Of a DNA stretch of 7,872 nt, positions 6,215 to 7,872 are shown in pieces. Position numbers and translations under genes: made by a program. Location of the stretch: NCBI GenBank assembly GCA_905234575.1, contig CAJOIG010000076.1, positions 1 through 7,872 of the forward strand, given 5' to 3'. The notes beneath the pieces are model-generated. The model saw only the letters and a program-made list of their open reading frames with translations, did no database searches and was not told the origin of the DNA. This stretch comes from an uncultured Oscillospiraceae bacterium (GTDB lineage: Bacteria; Bacillota; Clostridia; Oscillospirales; Oscillospiraceae). How positions within the stretch are numbered: the stretch's first letter is position 1; every line of letters begins with the position of its first letter.

Positions 6215-7169
6215 GAGGCGTAAAGCCGACGCCCTCAAAGATGGCGGAGGCCTCCGGCGTGACGCAGAAGTCCAGGAACGCCTGAGCGAGCTCGGGGTTC
6301 GCGCTTACGTTCATCACGGCGGCGGGATAGATGACCTGGCCGCACATGTCCTTCGTGGCGGTGTCCACGATCGTCAGGCCCGCAGAGAAGGCGTCCGTCT
6401 GGTAGATGATGCCGCAGTCCACGGCGCCCTCGGAGACCTGGGTCGTGACCTCCTTGACGTTGGAGCCGTAGGTGATGGAGCCCGCGGAGGCGAGGTCCTC
6501 CTCGCTCAGCTCATAGTACGCCAGAATCTTCTGGGTGTACTGGCCGACGGGGACGTCCGAGTTTCCCATGGCGAGGAAGATCTCGCCCGCGCCCAGCTTC
6601 GCGGCCCAGTCGTCGTAGCTCTCGATGCCCGCGGGGTTGCCCTCGGGCACGGCCAGGGCGACCTTGTTCTCGAGGATGTTGAAGCGGGTGCCCTCCAGGA
6701 CGAAGTCGAGCCCGTCGGTGTTCACCTCGGGATCGGCGGTGATGTCGAGCTGGTTCATCTGCTTCTGTCCGGCGGAGATGAACACGTCCACGTCCGCGCC
6801 CTCCTCGATCTGGGTCTTCAGCGTGCCCGAGGAGTCGAAGTTGAAGACGAGCTCCACGTCCGGGTTCGCGGCCATGAAGAGGTCGCCGATCTCCGTCAGC
6901 GTCTCGGTCATGGAGGCGGCGGCAAAGACGATGAGCTTGCCGGAGAGGGCGGGCTCGGCGGGCGTCTCGGGGGCGGGCTCCTCCGCGGGCTCCTCGACCG
7001 GCGCGGCGGCCTCGGCGGCCTTGGCGGCGGCGAGCTCGTCCACCTGGGACTGGATGGAGGCCAGGGCGGTCTGGATCTCGTCGAGCTTTCCCGCGTCGAT
7101 CCCGCCGGAGCAGGCGGTCAGCGCGAGGATCATGCACAGAGCCAGAATTAAAGCAAGAAACTTTTTCAT
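6207..7169 (-). CDS. modA: Molybdate ABC transporter substrate-binding lipoprotein
   Basis: A 320-residue extracytoplasmic lipoprotein that would capture molybdate and deliver it to ModB. The N-terminus MKKFLALILALCMILALTAC is a lipoprotein signal with lipobox LTAC and lipidated Cys20. Residues about 27-50 look like a short coiled coil, and 51-75 form an Ala/Glu/Pro-rich linker. The binding domain starts near residue 77. Ligand-site signatures typical of ModA are AAAS (83-86), FDSSG (111-115), ADVDVFISAGQKQM (125-138), DVPVGQYTQ (205-213) and the Tyr in GIIYQTDA (253-260). ATG 7169 is chosen because it begins the signal peptide. An in-frame ATG at 7205 lies in the promoter -10 and lacks a ribosome site. 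AAAGGA sits 12 bases upstream of the chosen ATG, a rather long spacing. Confidence 0.93.
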   Translation of the reverse strand: MKKFLALILALCMILALTACSGGIDAGKLDEIQTALASIQSQVDELAAAKAAEAAAPVEEPAEEPAPETPAEPALSGKLIVFAAASMTETLTEIGDLFMAANPDVELVFNFDSSGTLKTQIEEGADVDVFISAGQKQMNQLDITADPEVNTDGLDFVLEGTRFNILENKVALAVPEGNPAGIESYDDWAAKLGAGEIFLAMGNSDVPVGQYTQKILAYYELSEEDLASAGSITYGSNVKEVTTQVSEGAVDCGIIYQTDAFSAGLTIVDTATKDMCGQVIYPAAVMNVSANPELAQAFLDFCVTPEASAIFEGVGFTPLA

Positions 7170-7203
7170 AATGGTATTGCGTCCTTTCGTATGATCTGTC
7201 CCC

Positions 7204-7233
7204 ATTATAAGTCCGCGGACGTCGGGTTTTCAA
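7204..7233 (-). promoter_or_regulatory. modA promoter with a palindrome in its spacer
   Basis: On the - strand, TTGAAA (7233-7228, 5/6) and a perfect TATAAT (7209-7204) are 18 bases apart. This predicts a start near 7197 and a short leader of about 28 bases before the modA ATG. The spacer contains the perfect 10-base palindrome GTCCGCGGAC (7211-7220), a position suited to a repressor. Confidence 0.75.
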
Positions 7234-7334
7234 CGGAGAAAACGTGGTCACAACCTTATTTTTCGTGGTAACAACATATAGGGGTAACAAGCGAAATCGA
7301 ACGGCCCGAGTCCGGAAAACCCTGTTTTTTCGAG

Positions 7335-7375
7335 AAAAACGCGCCGGGAAACCCCGCGATTCCCGGTGAGGCGCG
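7335..7375 (-). terminator. Leftward intrinsic terminator with no obvious gene
   Basis: On the - strand, CCGGGAA (7350-7344 by complement with 7366-7360) forms a perfect 7-bp stem around a 9-base loop. It is extended by an outer CGCG/CGCG (7340-7343, 7372-7375) with a 5-base bulge on one side, and followed by T5 (7339-7335). It is well formed for terminating leftward transcription. No leftward gene precedes it, so it may end an unannotated small RNA or block antisense transcription before the modA promoter. Confidence 0.6.
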
Positions 7376-7462
7376 CGGCGGATGCGGCAGTTCTCCGGCG
7401 AGGCGAATAGGGCTGCCGAAGACGGTCACAACCAAACAACTGTGAAAAACGGCAATAAAGGT

Positions 7463-7492
7463 GTGACAGAACCCGGCGGGCGGTGGTATAAT
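7463..7492 (+). promoter_or_regulatory. Promoter of the molybdoenzyme gene
   Basis: GTGACA (7463-7468, 5/6) and a perfect TATAAT (7487-7492) are spaced by 18 bases. TGG precedes the -10, giving extended -10 character. The predicted start is near 7499, about 32 bases before the ATG. The -35 is embedded in TGTGACA, which is inverted-repeated as TGTCACA at 7500-7506, so regulator binding and polymerase binding would overlap here. Confidence 0.72.
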
Positions 7493-7530
7493 GAAACGGT
7501 GTCACAAAAGAGACAAAGGAGGTCGGCGTC

Positions 7531-7872
7531 ATGGCAGATAAATTTACGCCCGACCAGCAGAGCATCGTCAGCACCAGCCTCACCGGGCCGGAGAGCGGCG
7601 CGCCCTGCGTCGGAAGGATCACGCGCATCCGCCCCTACCATTATGATACCGATCATACGGAAGCACACTGCAATCCCTGGAAGATCGAAGCGCGGGGAAA
7701 GGTGTTCAAAGCCCCGGATCATGTGCTGCTCACGCCCTTCGGGCTGGGCTACAAATCCCGGGTCTATTCCCCCAACCGGGTCCTGTATCCCCTCAAGCGG
7801 GTGGACTGGGACCCCAACGGCGAGCGCAACCCGCAGAACCGCGGCAAGTCGAAGTACGTCCGCATCTCCTGG
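7531..7872 (+). CDS. Molybdopterin oxidoreductase, pyrogallol transhydroxylase large-subunit-like (5' part)
   Basis: The first 114 codons of a gene running off the window; full-length relatives are around 850-1000 residues. The start is well supported by AAAGGAGG (7515-7522), 8 bases before the ATG. Residues 49-57 (PWKIEARGK), 72-80 (LGYKSRVYS), 86-90 (YPLKR) and 94-114 (DPNGERNPQNRG, then YVRISW) match, from memory, the N-terminal region of the Pelobacter pyrogallol:phloroglucinol transhydroxylase large subunit, which binds molybdenum as bis-MGD. No Tat or Sec signal is present, so it is probably cytoplasmic. Only Cys26 and Cys47 occur, with no CxxCxxxC, so the N-terminal 4Fe-4S cluster of most DMSO-reductase relatives appears absent, as in that enzyme. 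It is divergent from modABC. Alternatives are acetylene hydratase-like or other bis-MGD enzymes; the substrate is not established. Confidence 0.85.
   Translation, partial: MADKFTPDQQSIVSTSLTGPESGAPCVGRITRIRPYHYDTDHTEAHCNPWKIEARGKVFKAPDHVLLTPFGLGYKSRVYSPNRVLYPLKRVDWDPNGERNPQNRGKSKYVRISW

Larger units (their letters stand above)
7246..7507. repeat. Five scattered copies of a GTMACAA-type motif (probable regulator sites)
   Basis: Copies on the + strand are GGTCACAACC (7246-7255), GGTAACAAC (7267-7275), GGTAACAA (7283-7290), GGTCACAACC (7424-7433) and TGTCACAA (7500-7507). The first two share CGTGGTMACAAC and are offset by 21 bases, two helical turns. The second and third are offset by 16. The first three lie just upstream of the modA -35. 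The fourth lies upstream of the molybdoenzyme promoter and the fifth at its expected start. Inverted TGTGA elements at 7441-7445 and 7462-7466 form TCACA-N10-TGTGA with the fourth copy and TGTGACA/TGTCACA with the fifth. Confidence 0.55.
7170..7530. other. Divergent regulatory region between modA and the molybdoenzyme gene
   Basis: These 361 bases carry no convincing gene. They hold the modA promoter (7204-7233, leftward), the molybdoenzyme promoter (7463-7492, rightward), five GTMACAA-type repeats, and a leftward intrinsic terminator (7335-7375) not attached to any visible gene. Open frames crossing it have no ribosome sites and no family resemblance. The region is somewhat more AT-rich than the flanking genes, as expected of regulatory DNA. 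Confidence 0.7.

Noticed and set aside
7170..7205. Longer modA start at ATG 7205
   Set aside because: That ATG overlaps the TATAAT box, lacks a ribosome site, and would put twelve polar residues before a normal lipoprotein signal peptide.
7246..7507. Reading the repeated motifs as a CRISPR array or transposon ends
   Set aside because: The repeats are about 8-12 bases, unevenly spaced and lie on promoters. There are no regular spacers, no transposase and no target duplications.
7248..7722. - strand open frames across the divergent region and the molybdoenzyme start
   Set aside because: They lack ribosome sites, are antisense to the strongly supported molybdoenzyme start, and resemble no known protein.

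Overview
The window is GC-rich throughout (by eye well above 55%) and densely coded on both strands. It carries strong AGGAGG-type ribosome binding sites and a lipoprotein signal of the MKKxLALxLALxxxLxAC type. Together these suggest a high-GC Gram-positive anaerobe, most likely a Clostridia/Oscillospiraceae-like gut bacterium. This placement is inference; no rRNA or marker gene is present.

Layout. (1) Positions 1-39 are the tail of an unidentified + strand gene. A sodium:solute symporter (SSF) gene follows after 3 bases, then a LysR-type regulator (1474-2361) that ends in a clear intrinsic terminator. (2) Convergent to these, on the - strand, are an OFA-type major facilitator transporter (2903-4147) and a small hotdog acyl-CoA thioesterase (2429-2842). 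They are separated by a perfect 11-bp hairpin and driven by a good promoter with a MarR/SlyA-like palindrome just downstream. (3) Also on the - strand is a molybdate ABC importer operon: modA (lipoprotein binding protein, 6207-7169), modB (5301-5984) and modC (4249-5304). modB and modC overlap by ATGA. modA and modB are separated by a 222-base spacer rich in potential RNA structure. A U-tract terminator overlaps the modC stop. (4) Divergent from modA, on the + strand, is the first 114 codons of a molybdopterin oxidoreductase resembling the large subunit of pyrogallol:phloroglucinol transhydroxylase. It runs off the right edge.

How it fits together. Molybdate importer genes lie back to back with a molybdoenzyme gene, suggesting a dedicated metal supply for a bis-MGD enzyme acting on a polyhydroxylated aromatic or similar substrate. 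The 361-base divergent region has a promoter in each direction and five copies of a GTMACAA-type motif, so both sides may answer to one regulator. The SSF/LysR and OFA/thioesterase pairs are plausible uptake and control modules for small organic acids. Nothing in the sequence ties them directly to the molybdoenzyme.

The most interesting parts are the molybdoenzyme/modABC pairing, the repeated motif between them, and the structured modA-modB spacer. The spacer has mutually exclusive pairings and a possible anti-Shine-Dalgarno segment, and could be a metal- or cofactor-responsive leader.
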